DNA of 64,000 nucleotides, from the NCBI GenBank assembly GCA_030549775.1, contig CM060171.1:6719265-6783264 (forward strand), written 5' to 3'. This stretch comes from Tamarix chinensis (Eukaryota; Streptophyta; Magnoliopsida; Caryophyllales; Tamaricaceae). The notes under the pieces are model-generated. The model was not told the origin of the DNA. It saw only the letters and a program-made list of their open reading frames with translations, and searched no databases. This document shows, in pieces, positions 23,987 to 38,900 of the stretch (position 1 is the first letter of the stretch; the number at the start of each line of letters is the position of its first letter). Made by a program: the position numbers and the translations under genes.

Positions 23987-26900
23987 TCACCACAGATGAT
24001 CCCTCCGATACTCGCGCACTATGACAGGCACACTTGTGGGTGGAACCTTCAATATGAGAATAATTACTTAGGAATCAAATCGGCGCGGAACAGCTAGATA
24101 CTAAAATACGATGCAGAGCTAAAGAGGGAACAACTAGAACTGTTAGACTAGGCAAAACAGTGGCTGGCGCAAAACGAGCAAAAGTAGAACAAGAAAATTA
24201 CTGCTCCAAAAAAAAAGTGCATTTCCAAAGAATAATTTTCTGCTAACGTACGGAGAAGCTTTCTTCCTCACAATGGAAATGATCTAACTCCAGCAGCTTT
24301 TTGCAGCCTCAATGGGCTTTCCAACACAAATACAAACACTGATAGAGCCACAAATTTGATAGAGAACTTGGTGCCGATTCTGGCATTAATCTGGAAACAG
24401 GGATGACGATAAATCTCAAACCTAAATCTGACCAGTCAGACTCGCTTCATTTTTAACAGGTATGGGTCTAAAATTTTTAGACCCGACAGGTCTAGATCAG
24501 GTCGATATATATCTAAAAGGATTTGGATCTAAGTCTAGTATTTTCAAAGTTGGGACTAAAATTTTTAGGGATGACAATAAATCTCAAATCTAAATCAGAA
24601 CAATCAGACTCCCTTCATTTTTTGCAGATATGGGTCTAAAATTTTTAGACCCGACAGGCCTAGACCAGGTCAATATATATCTAAAAGGATTTGGATCTAA
24701 GTCTAGTATTTTCAAAACCAGGCCTGAACCGTTCAGTGTATTACATATATATATATATTACAAATACACATTCCTTTCATGTTTCACAACATTTCCGTAA
24801 TCTTATTTGAGCTCGCATTTCATTTTTTTTAGTTTTATTTCTGTATATTTACTTTATTAAAGTAATATGTAAAATATTTTATTATCAAAGTATTAAAATA
24901 CCATTTGAAAAGTTAAAGTAACTACTTTACAATATTTATCTTTTATCCGAAGGATTTTTTTCCCCCAAAAATAACATATAAAATATAAATACATTGATAT
25001 TTACATAATCATTCATTATTTTTTAAATAAAATTTGCTCACTCCGTTTACCTGTTAGATTCGATAGGTCTAATTCTAAAAAATTTGGATCCACAGATTTG
25101 GATCTAGGTGTTGTAAACGTATATGGTTCTGGGCAGGCCGGACCTGACCCATTGCCCAAATTGTATACAGAGTGCTGGCAATGGAAATCGAGCAAAGCTT
25201 GAGAGAACAGCCAAGGTTTCAAGGACTCTGCTCACCGATTGTTACCTCCACTAATTCCTGACTTTCATTTACATAATTTTGCCTACAACCAATAAAAACC
25301 AACAGACTTGGCACCAAAACAACTCAGTATTCTTACCTAACAAATTCTATCTCTATCTTATGAATTAGCAACATAACAATCCCTCCCCGTAAAAGAATTA
25401 GCCAGCTCATTCCTCATCCCAGCAGCCCTATTCCTTCCGACAAGTATATTTGACCATAGGTCTATCAATTACATGCCCTCGCAACAAGGTTCTTGACCAT
25501 AACTTCTTAGTCTATGAACCATACCTCAGACACCAAGTTCATTGACAGAACTTGCACAGCATACCCACAAAACCCCAATAATCGCATAACATTGGGAGCT
25601 CTGGCTTAGGAAATGTCCTGCTTAGACTCTTCTATCAATCAAAATCTCTGCCAATCAGTATATCATCAATAATGGGCATTCTAGCAAACTCCAACAATGA
25701 AATAGAGCCTCTTCCATTAAATCCATCATAAACTTCCCTAGACTTTCACCCACTGTAGAGTTCGAAATTTCGGAAATTCAATTGCACTCAACCACAAGCC
25801 CCAGAGGGGTGTTGAGAGTAGAATCCCAGAGACCTACTCCGTGGTTGTTTTGATGATTAAATCAACTTTTCAAGTTATCCTATACCTATACATGGCACTG
25901 GTGGCTGCAGCAGTACATGACCACCACATAAGATGAAAATGCCAGAGATTAAAACAGTGATAAAAGAAAGAAACCACAATACTACACATTCTCTCTTATT
26001 ACGCTAGGGCATGGTCTTCTCCAATAGAAGCAAGCTACAGAAAACTTTTGCAACTTATGAAACTTACCATGCCGAAGTCAGTAACAATCATGGAGACATA
26101 ATCTGAAGGTGTTGCATCATATCTGCAATGCGAAGGGGAACTTATATGAACAGAAGCAGCAACAAGATATTTTTGCATCACACAGTCAAGGTTGTCTAAG
26201 CTTACATCAGATTTAGAAGTTGCAAATTCTGACTACTAGTCCAATCGGTCAAGTAGTCAATATCCCTTCTGCCAGGAACCTTTGTAATGGCATCCGGATC
26301 ACCTGCACAAATAAGAGTGCATCAAAGTAAACGTAATGATCCAAGAATAACCAAACAAACAAATGGACATATAAAAGGACAACTTACCAAGTTCATTGAA
26401 ACAGATAGAATCAAGCTGCACTCTTTCATGAAATTTATAAGCCTCACAACATACCAAAACTGGAACACGAAAAGCATGAGCCACCATGGCTACACAAGCA
26501 GTTCCAACTCTCGAGTAAACAGTACCATTAGACAAAACTGAAGCTGCTCCTAAGAAAACTCGGGTAACTTCATGCATAATATAAGAAACTGCATTTATAT
26601 GAGTGTATGTACAGCTAAGACCCTGCGCTACCAATCTGTGGAGCAGCAGTTGTCCTTCAAGCTTTGGACGAGAGTCAACCACCACAACTCGGAACTGTTT
26701 CCCCAACTCATGTGCATGCAAAAATATCATTTCAACAGCAGAAGATGATCCATATGTGAGAAGCACATCCCCATCCCTAATTTTGGTCACAGCATGCTTC
26801 ATAATGACTTTGTCAGCAAGTAGTATCTTCTCATTAATGAATCGATTAATATCAGACTGCAGAGAAGCTTTTGCTTCAGATTCAGTAAGGCTCAAAGGTA

Positions 26901-29900
26901 ACCTTGCAATTAGGCTCTTCAGGAATCTAATAGCGTTTCCCATACTGATTGAAAGGGGCCTGCATTCAATCAAAAAAGAAACATAACAACTAATTTTTGC
27001 AGTCAGATCCCTATTCATGGTTTTCTCTGGCGGTGTTGAGTAGTCCATAATAGCTTCTTGGAATGCCTGAAGCATTGCAATACAGCGAGCATTTCCACCA
27101 GAAATGTCTCCAGTTAAATAGCGCAAACCAACCTGAATCAACAACTCCATTATACTAGGCTCAGTACAACTGTTAGTCTATCAGAAAACTATAAATACAA
27201 AGGCAGACAAGACAGACCATGCAGCACAAAAATCTCACATCCCACCACTGCCTCATCCCCAAAATTCAGGAAAGATATTCATTCATTTGCAATTTCCACA
27301 TAGGCACAGGGATAAAATAAGGTAATTGATTGGTAAGATACATAACCTATTATGAAACTATTACACATTTTTAATGCTATACTGCAATTATCAATCTTTT
27401 TTCCAGAAATTTATTCTGTAAAAACTGATTTGCTTCAGTTTTATACAAGTGCAAAAGCCAATAAATAAAATAGACCTTGAATCTTGAAATTTCTTACAAT
27501 TATTGAAATTAAGCACTCTAGGGTCAATTATTATAACAGCATATGAAATGTGTATTTTTTACCAAACAGTAAATTCAAAAAAAAAAAAAGAAATTGGTCC
27601 ATCTGTCAGAATCAGGAAGTTGATATCGTTGATGAAAAATCTTATAGATACATGTAATGCTTTGAGAAATGCTTGTAATCATGATAAAATACATGGGTAA
27701 CTGATGCAGATCATCCACCTTCATTTTAATATTTATTATCCAAAAAAAATATACATAATGAATTGGTTGTTGTCCTCAGCACACATCAAGAGCACTTACC
27801 CAAGAATTAATTGACAGATTTTTGAAGCCCTAAAAGCCATGCAAGAGTAATATATGGTGACTGCCTTTTCTACTCTCAAGTGACATAATTGACGGCTCAA
27901 AGATGGCTCTCCAAGCCAGCTAGAAGGGGACAAATTCAAGCCAAAACTGCAGCAGCTGCTGCCATTTCAGCTTGCTCAATCAGCATGTGGGGGAGAATTA
28001 TGGGGGCTTGATACAGAATTTTGAGCAAAGCAGCAAGGACAAAAGCAGGTCTGATTGTTAAAAGGCTGACAGCATCTATTTGACAACATTTACAACACTT
28101 TTGGCACAAAAATAAAAGCAGATCAGCAGTAGCCATTGCCAGTGATTTTGGACAGCTTTGGGAGCTGTTTGGGTGCAGAAAACAAAGGCAAAGGGGAGCA
28201 GCAACGAGTACAATAGTAGGTGTCCTTTTGATGGAAGAGGTAGCATTTTTATTACACCAAGCATGCTGATCGTACCTCAAAATTAGATGCAAGGGCATGG
28301 GGGCAGTTTTAGGTCAAGTTTGACAAGCTACAAAAGTCATAGGCTGATTTATTTGTGGTTAGATTTAAACTAGCCTAGTTGATCTTATTAGATAACTTCT
28401 AGTTTCGATACTAACCAAATCAGTCATAGTCTGGTTTGTTGAGTTGAGTTGTAACTAAATGACCTCCAACAAGCTTCTATAAAGTGTTAAAATTACATAC
28501 GAATGAACAACTCAGATTTGCTAGCCCATAATTTCCTCCATTTTGGTGACATTAATCTTCAAACATGAATGAAGAGCTTGACTGAATTTTATTCTCAAAT
28601 TCTTACCATATTCCAAGAGTTGGATACCTTGGATGGTGATTATAAGTATAAGAGCGTAGCAGGTGCCTATTGATCATATTTTTACACTTTTCCTCTCCTC
28701 TTCTCTTGTTATGATTTTTGGTGGAAATTGATCCTAACCCACCATTTCCTATCATAACCAAATTTGTATTTCATATGTATCAAATTGGTGTCAAAGCTTA
28801 GGAATTAAATTGGTTCTTTATCTTCTTTTCTTACAAATTCATCCCCTCATCTACCATTTCACACCGCAAGCATTTTCCATCCAACTTCATTTCTTTTTTC
28901 ACCATTTTTGTTCAAGCAGCCACTATCTTCCACCATCAATTTTTTTCAATCATTTTCGTCACCATTGTCATTCATCCCACCCACCCAAACACACTTGACC
29001 ACCACTAGCCATCATACACCTCCATTTACTCCCATTTTTACATAACACCCACCAGAACTACGAAAATTAGAGAGAGAAAGAGAGAGAGAGCAGGCCCTAT
29101 TGATAGAAAGTTGGAGGCTCTAATCATTAAAGATAACTTCAAACCATTGAGTCCTTGTGAGAAGAAGTAAAGCAAATATGTACCTTGTTGGAGGAACTAG
29201 TGCCAAATGCCGACATATCAAGACAAAATCAAAGAAAGAAAGATCGTGGGAATGTTAAGGAACCATTATACTTTAATGGTCCATTAAGATTTGGAGATTA
29301 TTCGTGTTGGGCAAAAACATGTTCAAAGGAGTTTTAAACAAAGGAATACTCTGATCAGGAGGCTTAAAGGTTGTGCTTCAATTTGGTTGAAAAACCTTTG
29401 CTGTAAAAGGAGGATGAATGAAAGGTCAAAAGTGATGTCATGGAGGAAGTTGAATAAAATCATGAGAAAAAGAGTTCTTACCCCTAACTCATGAGTATGA
29501 CTTCTACAACAAAGTGACACTCATGGATTTTGAAGAGGTCATTCAATAAAATAAACAAAAAGAGGAGCTCAACCATGAAGAAAAAAGGGCTACACGGCTT
29601 GATCCCATGGAATCAAGTGAACCTATGAAGATTTCTTCTACAGCTAAAGTGAAGGACCTTTCAAAGTCACTTGGTGACACCATGGAGGATGAAAAGTTTG
29701 ATATTGTTGTCCAAGGATAGGTCATGATTTAACAACTGCCACAATTCAAAGCAAATAGAAACTCAAAGAGAAGAAGTCCTCTCCACTTAATGCACTTTTT
29801 CAAATAAAGATGTCTCTCTGGTTATTGATGGAGAGTATCAACTTAATTTTTTCTTTCTTTTTTTTTTCCGCTCACAGAGAAATCGAAATTTCTCGCAAAA

Positions 29901-32900
29901 GAATATTTTAGCCCATTTGAACCACTGCAAGACGTTTTCAAAGTCACAAGTTGAAACTAGTTTTTTTGTGCATAAGAAGTATTAGTTTTAATGAGTAATT
30001 CATGTTGTTCCGCAGTTGTGTTTACTATTCCTTCCATGAAACCACAGCGTGTTCTTAATTTTTTGAAGTATGGTGGTAAGGAATACATTTCAAAACCTCG
30101 AAGGTGCTATCCATGATTCACCCAATTCCCATAACACCATCCACCACTTGCCCCTTGGCAATTTTGACCATATAAACACTAGAGGGATTCAGCCATGCTC
30201 TTCACTAGGCACATTTGTACATAGAAAAGGTTTACCTCATGAAAACATGAGGTTTTATGATGAAGCCAAGTCATATGTCCATGAGGTAGCCACAAAACCT
30301 AGTCATTCCTTACCTTTTGTTGAGAAGAATGAACATGTGCGTGTTTCAAATTTTTTAGTCCATGAACTGCCACCTTTGAAGCATGAGCATATGACTTTTG
30401 GTGAGAATTTGCATGTCTCTAAACTTAACTCTCACATTTTTTATAAGAATGCTTACACATGCTTACACTCGTGATTTTAGGCTCCATCATTTTAAATCTT
30501 TGTTGTTAGAGAACCACTTCCTCTAACTCCTAGTGTCTAAGAGATTTTTGAAAATGCTGTATCAAGGGTCATGCTAATATCAAATTCAACAAATAGAATC
30601 CTCAACAACCAGTGAGTTTGATGCAGGAGCATCCACCATTATTTTAATTTTTATTTTAAAAATATATATAATAAATGGGTGATTGTCCTAACCAAATATC
30701 AAGAGCTCTTACCCAAGAATTAATGGTCCAATTTATGAAGCCCTGAAAACCATGCAAGCCTAACTTAAGGTCGCCCCCTTTTGTACTCTTGAATGACTTA
30801 ATTGATGGCTCAAAGATGGCTCTCCAAGCAGATGAAATTTGAGCCAAGCTCCCATTTCAGCTTGCCCAATCAGCACGGGGGACTTTTGGGGGATTTTTGG
30901 CACGGAATTTCAAGCACGGCAGGTTTGATTGTGTAAGAAGCGAACAACATCTATTTGACAACATTTGGAACAATTTTGACACAACAATAAAGGAAGATCA
31001 GTGGCAACCTTACCAGCGATTTTCAATAGCTTTGGGCATTGTTTGGGTATGGAAAACCAAGGCAAAGGGAACAACAACAAACACAACAGCAGGTGTCTTT
31101 ATGATGGAAGAGTGTTAGGTAGCTTTTTATGACACAAAGAATGTTGGTTGTACCTCAAAATTAGATGGGAGCTGTTTTAGGTCAAGTTTGACAAGCCACA
31201 AAAGTAAAAGGCTGATTTCTTTATGTTTACATTAAAACAAGCCTAGTTGATTTTATTTGACAACTTCTAGTTTGTATACTAACCAAATCAGCCCTAGGTT
31301 GGTTTGTTGGGCTGAATTGAAACATGTGAATGAACAGCTTAGATTTGCTTGCACATAATTTCCTCCCTTTGGTGAGATGAACCTCAAACATGAGTGAAAA
31401 GTTTGATTGAATTTTATCCTCCAAATCTTACATTCTTTATTCTAAGAGTTGGAGACCTTAGTGATTGTGAGCATATGATCATATTTGCTCTTTTCCTCTC
31501 CTCTTCTCCTGTTTTGATTTTTGGTGGAAATTGATTCTAAACCACCATCTCTGACCTCAATTGTATTTAATATAAATCGGTAATTATCTTCACTAGTGTT
31601 GCTCCCGTATGATGCAAAGACATTTATTAGAAATACATTAATATATTAGACGATGAAGTAATCACTATTTTTCTAGTTTTTACTATTAAATTTAGTGTGA
31701 TTATTCATGATAATAAACAATCTTTTCTACTAATAGATGGTGTTGGACAAGGTATGCTGATGCCTAACAAAAATGGTTTAATTTAAAGAAACAGGCAATC
31801 AATTTTATAGACATATTCTTTTGTCCCGAATTTATACGTCATACTACTATTCAAAATATATTCAGGCATTTCAAATATGACTATTGCAACACTAATAACA
31901 TTATAAAAAATAACATTTGTATTCATTATAACTGTATCAAAATTAATTTAAAATTTTTTTACAATTAACACACTTTTCATTGGCAATACCAAAGCAAGTT
32001 TTTTCCAGAATTCACAGCATTCTCATTAACAGTTTGGAAGGAAAAAAAAATATTCATTGGTTTACCTAATAGTCATGTCATATGAATTTAGATGGTTAAT
32101 TTCCAATGCAAATTTCATTTGCGTAGTCAACTTTAAGACTCGTGAAATAAGTTTCGCATTGATCATCTAACCAATTAACTGAGATTGTCAGCTTCCAATG
32201 CAAATACATCAAGTTGTTAAAATGAATGTGGACGGAAAAGGAGTAGGTGCAAAGTTTAGGTACGAAATTTAGATGCTGCTATGACAGTCTTCATATACTC
32301 GCTTAGTTTTTAAATAATTTTCTTCATGTATTTCGATAATATACTTTGATCATTAATATTTATTAATAAAAATTATAAAAATTGATTATAAAAGTACTTA
32401 TTAATATGAATATATTAATTTTATTTTTACATTATATTACATTATAATTTGAGAGAAATTAATAATCAGTTTGTCACCAAAATATGTGATGATAACTATT
32501 TAAATACAGGAGTATTATATAGATATAGACATGTCACAGACTCACTACCATTCTCTTTCCAAGAATGATATATGGTATGGGTTATAGGCTTCTCAGGTAG
32601 TGCTAAAAAGTTAATTTCATTAATTTAAATAAGTAGAATTTAAAAGTAAGCTCTACTTTCCTTTTACTCTTCCCAGGGTATTTATATACAGGCATTCATG
32701 CTAAAATATCTAATACCTAAACAACCAAGAGCATATAAAGTTGTTCTTGATGAGTGCTTATACTCAGATATCAAAAGGCTTATTCTATCTTCTTTTTCAA
32801 TCTCCTTGATTGTCTTTCCAGGATCCCAATGTCAAACAACAGAGGTGAATCAAGAAGGGACAATGAATAATGTATGAACTCATAATATTTTAAGCCTACA

Positions 32901-35900
32901 GCTGCTAGATTATTTTGCAGCAATTCAGATGAGTTCGTGAGATCAGGATGCCAGCTTAAAGAAAAAGCTTTCCAGAATAATTACTGATAGATAAAATATA
33001 TGCAACAAGCCAGCTACAAAATAGAGGGTAAAAATATCTCAAACAAAATTGATAATTGAAGCACATCGAGAGCTTGTCACCACCCTTAACTTGAAACAAT
33101 GAAGAATATAGGTGATCCAGTCGCTATTGTCCAGCCAAAATTTGAAACCAGAAGTTGACTCGTAAGGTATTAACTGGATCAAGATAACCCAGGTCCTAAT
33201 CTTATAGATTATCAGAGGAAGAAACTCATATCTTAAAGAAGGCTGAAAATAAACACACATGTTATACCTTGTATACAGCTGGATGCATAGGATCTAGCTG
33301 GAAGAACCTAGACTCTAAATCAGGCAGCTGTGTTCCATGCTCATATTGAGGCAAATGCCTAAAAGGTTCGACTCTATTCCTTGCTTCAGTTTGTTTAACT
33401 ACTGCACGCTTTTTCGCTTTGTCCACTCGACTTTTATCATCAAATTGCATACGTGGATGAGGAACATCTTTCTTCCTATCCTTCTCTGATGCACGGTCTC
33501 CTCCCTTTTTGTCAGAAGCTGCAACTGAAGCAACATCCTTGTTTTGTGAACAGGCTTTAGCAACTTTAGCTGGTTTTGCATTTGCAACAACTACTCCTCC
33601 AGATGTGGCAGATGCCTTGCTTGCTTCAGCTACAAAGTCATCATAGTTGACAATAAGTTGAAAAAGTTAATCTGTAGTAATACAACTAAAGAGAAAATAT
33701 AAGCTACAGTTAAGCCACAGTCAAAAGTTTAAGAGGGCACACAGTGAAACACGAGAAGAAGCTATTTGACTATTTGACTATTTGAGACACTTCAACCTCA
33801 ACACGATAATAAAAAATCAGATATTGAGATAAAAAAAATCCTACAGGTAGGAATGCCGTTAATATTGGCAATACCACACAATAAAACAGTTATAAGAGCA
33901 CCCATTTCAAGTGAGAAGAATTGAGGTTAGAGCAAAGACTGTAAAGTGGTATTGCAAGTACACTTTGAAATATGCTGTTTAATTATAGCGATACCCACAC
34001 ATGTGGACAAAGTTCATTAAAAGACATGACACTGAGAACCCATTTAGATAAATATCTCTAAAAATGCGCAGATGAACTGTCAAAACCAATTAACCATCTG
34101 AGGTCGCAAGAGACCTTCAAGACTGCCAAGATCAACACAACGAACCTAGTTTTCATCAGTTCCTTCAGCTAACTGTCAGCAGGTACAAATTTGTCCCAGA
34201 ACACCTTTCAAGTAACACATTTGGAGAAAATTAAAAAGAGAATCCTCGTGGATGTGTTTTTGTAAAGGTGTTATGTAGGCAAGGTGAATGAACCCTGAGC
34301 ATTAAAATACTCACACGTAAATTATACATCCAAGAGAAGGGGAAGAAGGATTTACATATGAAAGGAAAATCAGCGTTGAGTGAATCACATTTCAGGAATT
34401 CCCTCATGTTAGTGGATTTGTAACAATGAAATATAAAAACTAAAGCCAGCTTAGATTCCATAGTTCAAGGAAGTCCTTACTTGGTAACACAAGGAGATTA
34501 TACATGCCAGCAATGCTCGTGATTTAGAGTAAACAAAAACCTTATGAAGAAAAATCGAATTAATCAAACTTGGAAATAGATAATAAACAAAGAGATATTT
34601 TAGCACCATTGGCAGCAGCTTTTGCAGCTCTTTGAGCCTCTTGAAGGGCGCGCCGTTCTGCTTTCGATGGCTTCTCTTTCAGTGACTTGGCATTTGCAGG
34701 TCGATCATTCTGTAATTCAACTGATGCACCACCAGCTTTTTCTGTAGACATTCCTTATCTATGTCAATGCAGCAAGCCATCAAATAAGCTCATAGAGTAT
34801 ATTGATATGCGTCTTCAACATTATTTGAGTTGTAACAATATCGTCATACATAGGGGGAAAAAATAGTCTCTAATCACCAAAACTAATTCAGGATCACTGA
34901 TCTACAAAAGCTGTCGAATTGCACTTCAATGTAAAGCACCTGTTTGTTAGTCATAACACTTGGAGGTCCTATCATATGAACCTCAAGAGTGAGGTTTGGT
35001 GCCAAAAATTCAATCTATCACACCTAAAGTATAAAATAGAAGATATCAATCTGAAAGCTTATCTTTCAACATACTGAAACACATGAAGATGGGAGAGAAA
35101 TCTAAAATAAAGTGCCTTTCGTCTACCACTTCCACTGAACATCTTTTGATTGCTTGTCATCTGCATAAATAGAGCTTTTGATGTGATATTAGGTCATGAT
35201 AGTATCCACAAAATCAACTTTAATACACATCTCTCATGCATATAATATAGACCACTTCATGGTAAAGGTAGGTAGGTGGCACCTGGTATGAATAACATTT
35301 TTTACAAGGTCTAAAGAGGTCGATAATGCAACGTTAGTCTCTACTCTATAGCCTAGCGGGTTTATGAAATAAAACCCTAACAACTTAGCAAAAACCTCAC
35401 TTTAATTCAAACACTCAATTTTGATAATCAAAACACCAAATGAAATAACCCAAACTATAATAGATAATCATTAATAAGCTAAATGGCATACTAGAATTAG
35501 CAAAAATGCAATGAATACCCAAAGAGATAATTATGCATAAAATAGATATTAAATCCTAGTAAAAAAAATTCATATCTAAGACTACCAAATTTGGGCTTGC
35601 GGAAAGAAGCCTATCGGTCCAGAACAAGGCCTTCTTTCCAATAGCTTAGTAAGATGCTCGAACTGCAGCTATGATCCCTATGGTAAGGTGACATGTAGGC
35701 TGCATCTTTCTCTATGCTTGGGAAATATTTGCCCTTAAACTTTGAAGTGAGAAAGAGACTAACTAGAGAAAGTTCTTTTGGATTGACTATGAGACTCTTG
35801 AGAAGATTTTGATGAGAATTAGTTATTTTTTTTACTTGAACTTACAAGCAATAGTTGAAGCGGGTGTTACAAGCAATACAATAGCGGTAGCAGTCAAGAT

Positions 35901-38900
35901 TGATGTTGCAGTCGCAGTTTTGCGGTATTGAAGTGTCGCGAACGATATTTTATATGCCGCAGTTGTTGCGACGTGACTTTTTTCCTCCTTAAATATTATC
36001 AAATATCAATAAATATTGGCATATATCGGTAAGTAACAATAAAATATCAGCAAATATCATTCGATAACTGATATATTGCCGATAAATATGTGAAATTATA
36101 AATATATCGCGTATCACCAATTTTACGTATTCGCTAACCCAAAATCTATGAAATATCAACTAATATCGTGCATTGGGACCGATATTTAATTGTACTGTCA
36201 CTGTAACAAGCTTGACACTAGGGTTGAATAAACTGGCAGGACTCTTGCTTTATCAAACTCTAAATAAGATCATTGATCATACAATAAAGTTGTAGTTGCA
36301 TGTGATTGTGGTGTCATAGAGGAGTAATTTAGAAGCCATGGTTATTGTAGCGTAGTCCCCCCCCCCCTTAAAACAAATATGAAATATAAATACAACACAT
36401 GTCATATCGGCCATTATGCATTCAATTTCATTTCAGTAACACAATGAGATGAGAATATTGTATCACATGGCATTGAGCCCTTAGCCCCTTATGTAATTTC
36501 ATGCAACCCATACAATTAAATATTGGTCCTGATACACAAAATTGGCCAATATTTATTGAATTTTGGGTTAATCCATACGGGAAATTGGCGATATGCGATA
36601 GTATTAAAATTTCACGTATTTATCAACAATATATATAATGTACCGATATTTACCAATATTTGCTAATATTTATTGTGAAAAAAATTTAAAAAAAACACTC
36701 TACGACAATCATGACATAAAATATTGCTCGCGATACCACGACCACAACCACAATCGCAGCAGCAGTTTTATTGCTTGATGCAAACCCACTCCAAATTCTT
36801 GAAAAAGGTTGCTCAAGTTCATCAATTTTTGTCCAAGGTCTTTAAAGTCTTTGTTCCTAGTCATTTAAAATTAAAAAGTTTGGCCTTTCCTATTCAAAGA
36901 GATCAAATCATCTCGAAGGCTTATTCTCTATATGCTAAAAGTGATAAGGTGGTGCATTTGAAATATAAATTGGGTCATGCTAAGGAAGATGGTGGAATAG
37001 GATAATTACCACCAAATCTTAAAATGAGAAGGTGCGAGAGAAAAGAAATAATCTCATACAATCTTAGGCATCTCTTAAGAATTGTATACTCTGATTCACC
37101 ACCTAAGACTTGCAACAACTTAGGATAAAGAACGGGATATTTTTGAATGATAATACAACAAAATTCTTCAATTGAACTTTGAGGACTGAATCTCAATAAA
37201 GAAAGAAAATATGAGAATTTAAATCTAAGTTTTTTTCATTCATGACGAACTCACGCTTATAAGAAGAGTGTTGAATTCCCCTTAGGTTACTAAAGACCAC
37301 TCTCACCTTCTAGGATCTAATTAGTTACAACCTAACTCAACAAAGCTAGTCTAGGACTGGTTTGGTTAGGGCTCAAAGTAGTAGTTGTCAAATAAGACTA
37401 ACGTTACTAGTTTAAATCCAACCATACAAAGATAACCAGCAGGTGACTTGTGGCCTGTCAAACCTATGATAATCGGTCCTCAACTGATGTAAGGGTGGCT
37501 TGCAAGTTAGAGGACTATTACAATAACTAGGGCAATCATTATTTTAACAAAAATATGATCAAATCTTAGCAACCTGTACAAGGTCTGATAAGAAGTATAA
37601 TAGTTATGTAAACATGTCACTCTCACCTGCTATTGTCCCTTGCATTCTGTGTCATTCAGTCCAAAAGAACCTACTCTCACTTGCTAATATGGAGGTTGGC
37701 TTGGTGGCTGGGATTCATCCTTTATAGCTAGACAGCTGAGCGTATTAATCCATACAAAAAGGTGCAAAGGTGATAGTTGTTGTTAACTATTATGGCTTTC
37801 ATGGCTGATAGCTAATTTAATTCATTAAAATAGTCCAAAGCATAAGGGTTTGGGAGCCTTCTATTTCAGAAAAATTAATGATTAAATTAGTTTTATTAGA
37901 AAAAGATGCTCCTGCATCATAAGGGCTTGACAATCTATTCAACTATATTCAAGCAATCAATAGTAGTCAATGACAAAGATAATCACAACAACTACAGCCA
38001 TCAAGAATTGTTCTTGGGCATAGTGTGACAGAGGGCATAACATGAGCGAGGAGATGACGGATTTCAATCTTGCCTTTCGTATCTTCTGCTTTAAGGCGAG
38101 TCAAGATGACAAACTCAATGATAGGGAACTACGAAGATGATGTGTTTGCGATGCTGCATCTCGTCTAGTGGCACTGTGAATGCAGCTGTGAAAGACCCAT
38201 ATGCAACAATTCTGATCAACAGCTAGCAACATGCCGAGGAGGCAATGCTGTGTACAATCTAAACCCTTCTTTTTTTCTTTTTTTCTTTTTTTCTTTTTCT
38301 TTTTTTTTCTTTTTTTGGCTTTCAATGCGTGGACGATGCTTAGCTACACTAAATGAGTGTTGGGGATTGGATGGCTGTTTTTCTTCTTTTTTTAAATAAA
38401 AAAAAATTGCTGGTGATTGGAAATGCCAAAAATTACAGGTGGAAAAAGTTTAAGCACTCCTCATATCAAACTAATACAAGACTAATCTTTAGCCTTGAGG
38501 CAAGTTTATCAAATATAACCCCAGAAAACTCATTTTGATTGAACACTCAATTTAATAATCAAAATACCAAATAACATAAGCCTAAGGCTATATACATGTG
38601 CAAAGAACTACAAAAGATATACGTTAATAAACTAGATGACAAAATAAAACTCAGGACTCGTATCTTCAAAAAAAAATATCCAACAAATAACCTAACATAC
38701 AACTATGCCTAAAAGAGATAATAAACCATTTTAAATATAATTAATAACGAAAATTACTAAATATGGGCCAAGGAGTTAGGATTACTGCAACTGCAGGTCC
38801 TACAATGAGGTACGTAGATTGCATCAATCAAGATGTACATGCATGCAACCTCACAATCTACCAACATGCCAGCATGTAACAGATGTTTCCAGAAAACAAT

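Larger units (their letters stand above)
27702..31579 (+). mobile_element. LTR retrotransposon with gag remnant only (non-autonomous, Ty3/gypsy-like)
   Basis: A plus-sense element in intron 3 of eIF2B-delta, antisense to that gene. LTRs are 27702-28792 (TGATGCAG...ATCA) and 30619-31579 (TGATGCAGG...ATCG), clearly homologous over their length. The primer-binding site TGGTGTCAAAGC (28796-28807) follows the first LTR and resembles the tRNA-Met site TGGTATCAGAGC. Flanking target copies are GTAAC (27697-27701) and GTAAT (31580-31584). The 1.8-kb interior holds only a gag-like remnant, so mobility would have needed proteins from another element. LTR divergence and the damaged gag show an old insertion. 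Confidence 0.8.

Noticed and set aside
26603..26986. 127-aa plus-strand frame
   Set aside because: Antisense shadow of eIF2B-delta exon 4.
36724..37005. 93-aa frame MLAIPRPQPQSQQQ...
   Set aside because: Its first part is the inverted end of the foldback element and no domain was recognised.
38101..38325. Lys-rich minus-strand protein
   Set aside because: Translation of a CTTTTT pyrimidine tract.
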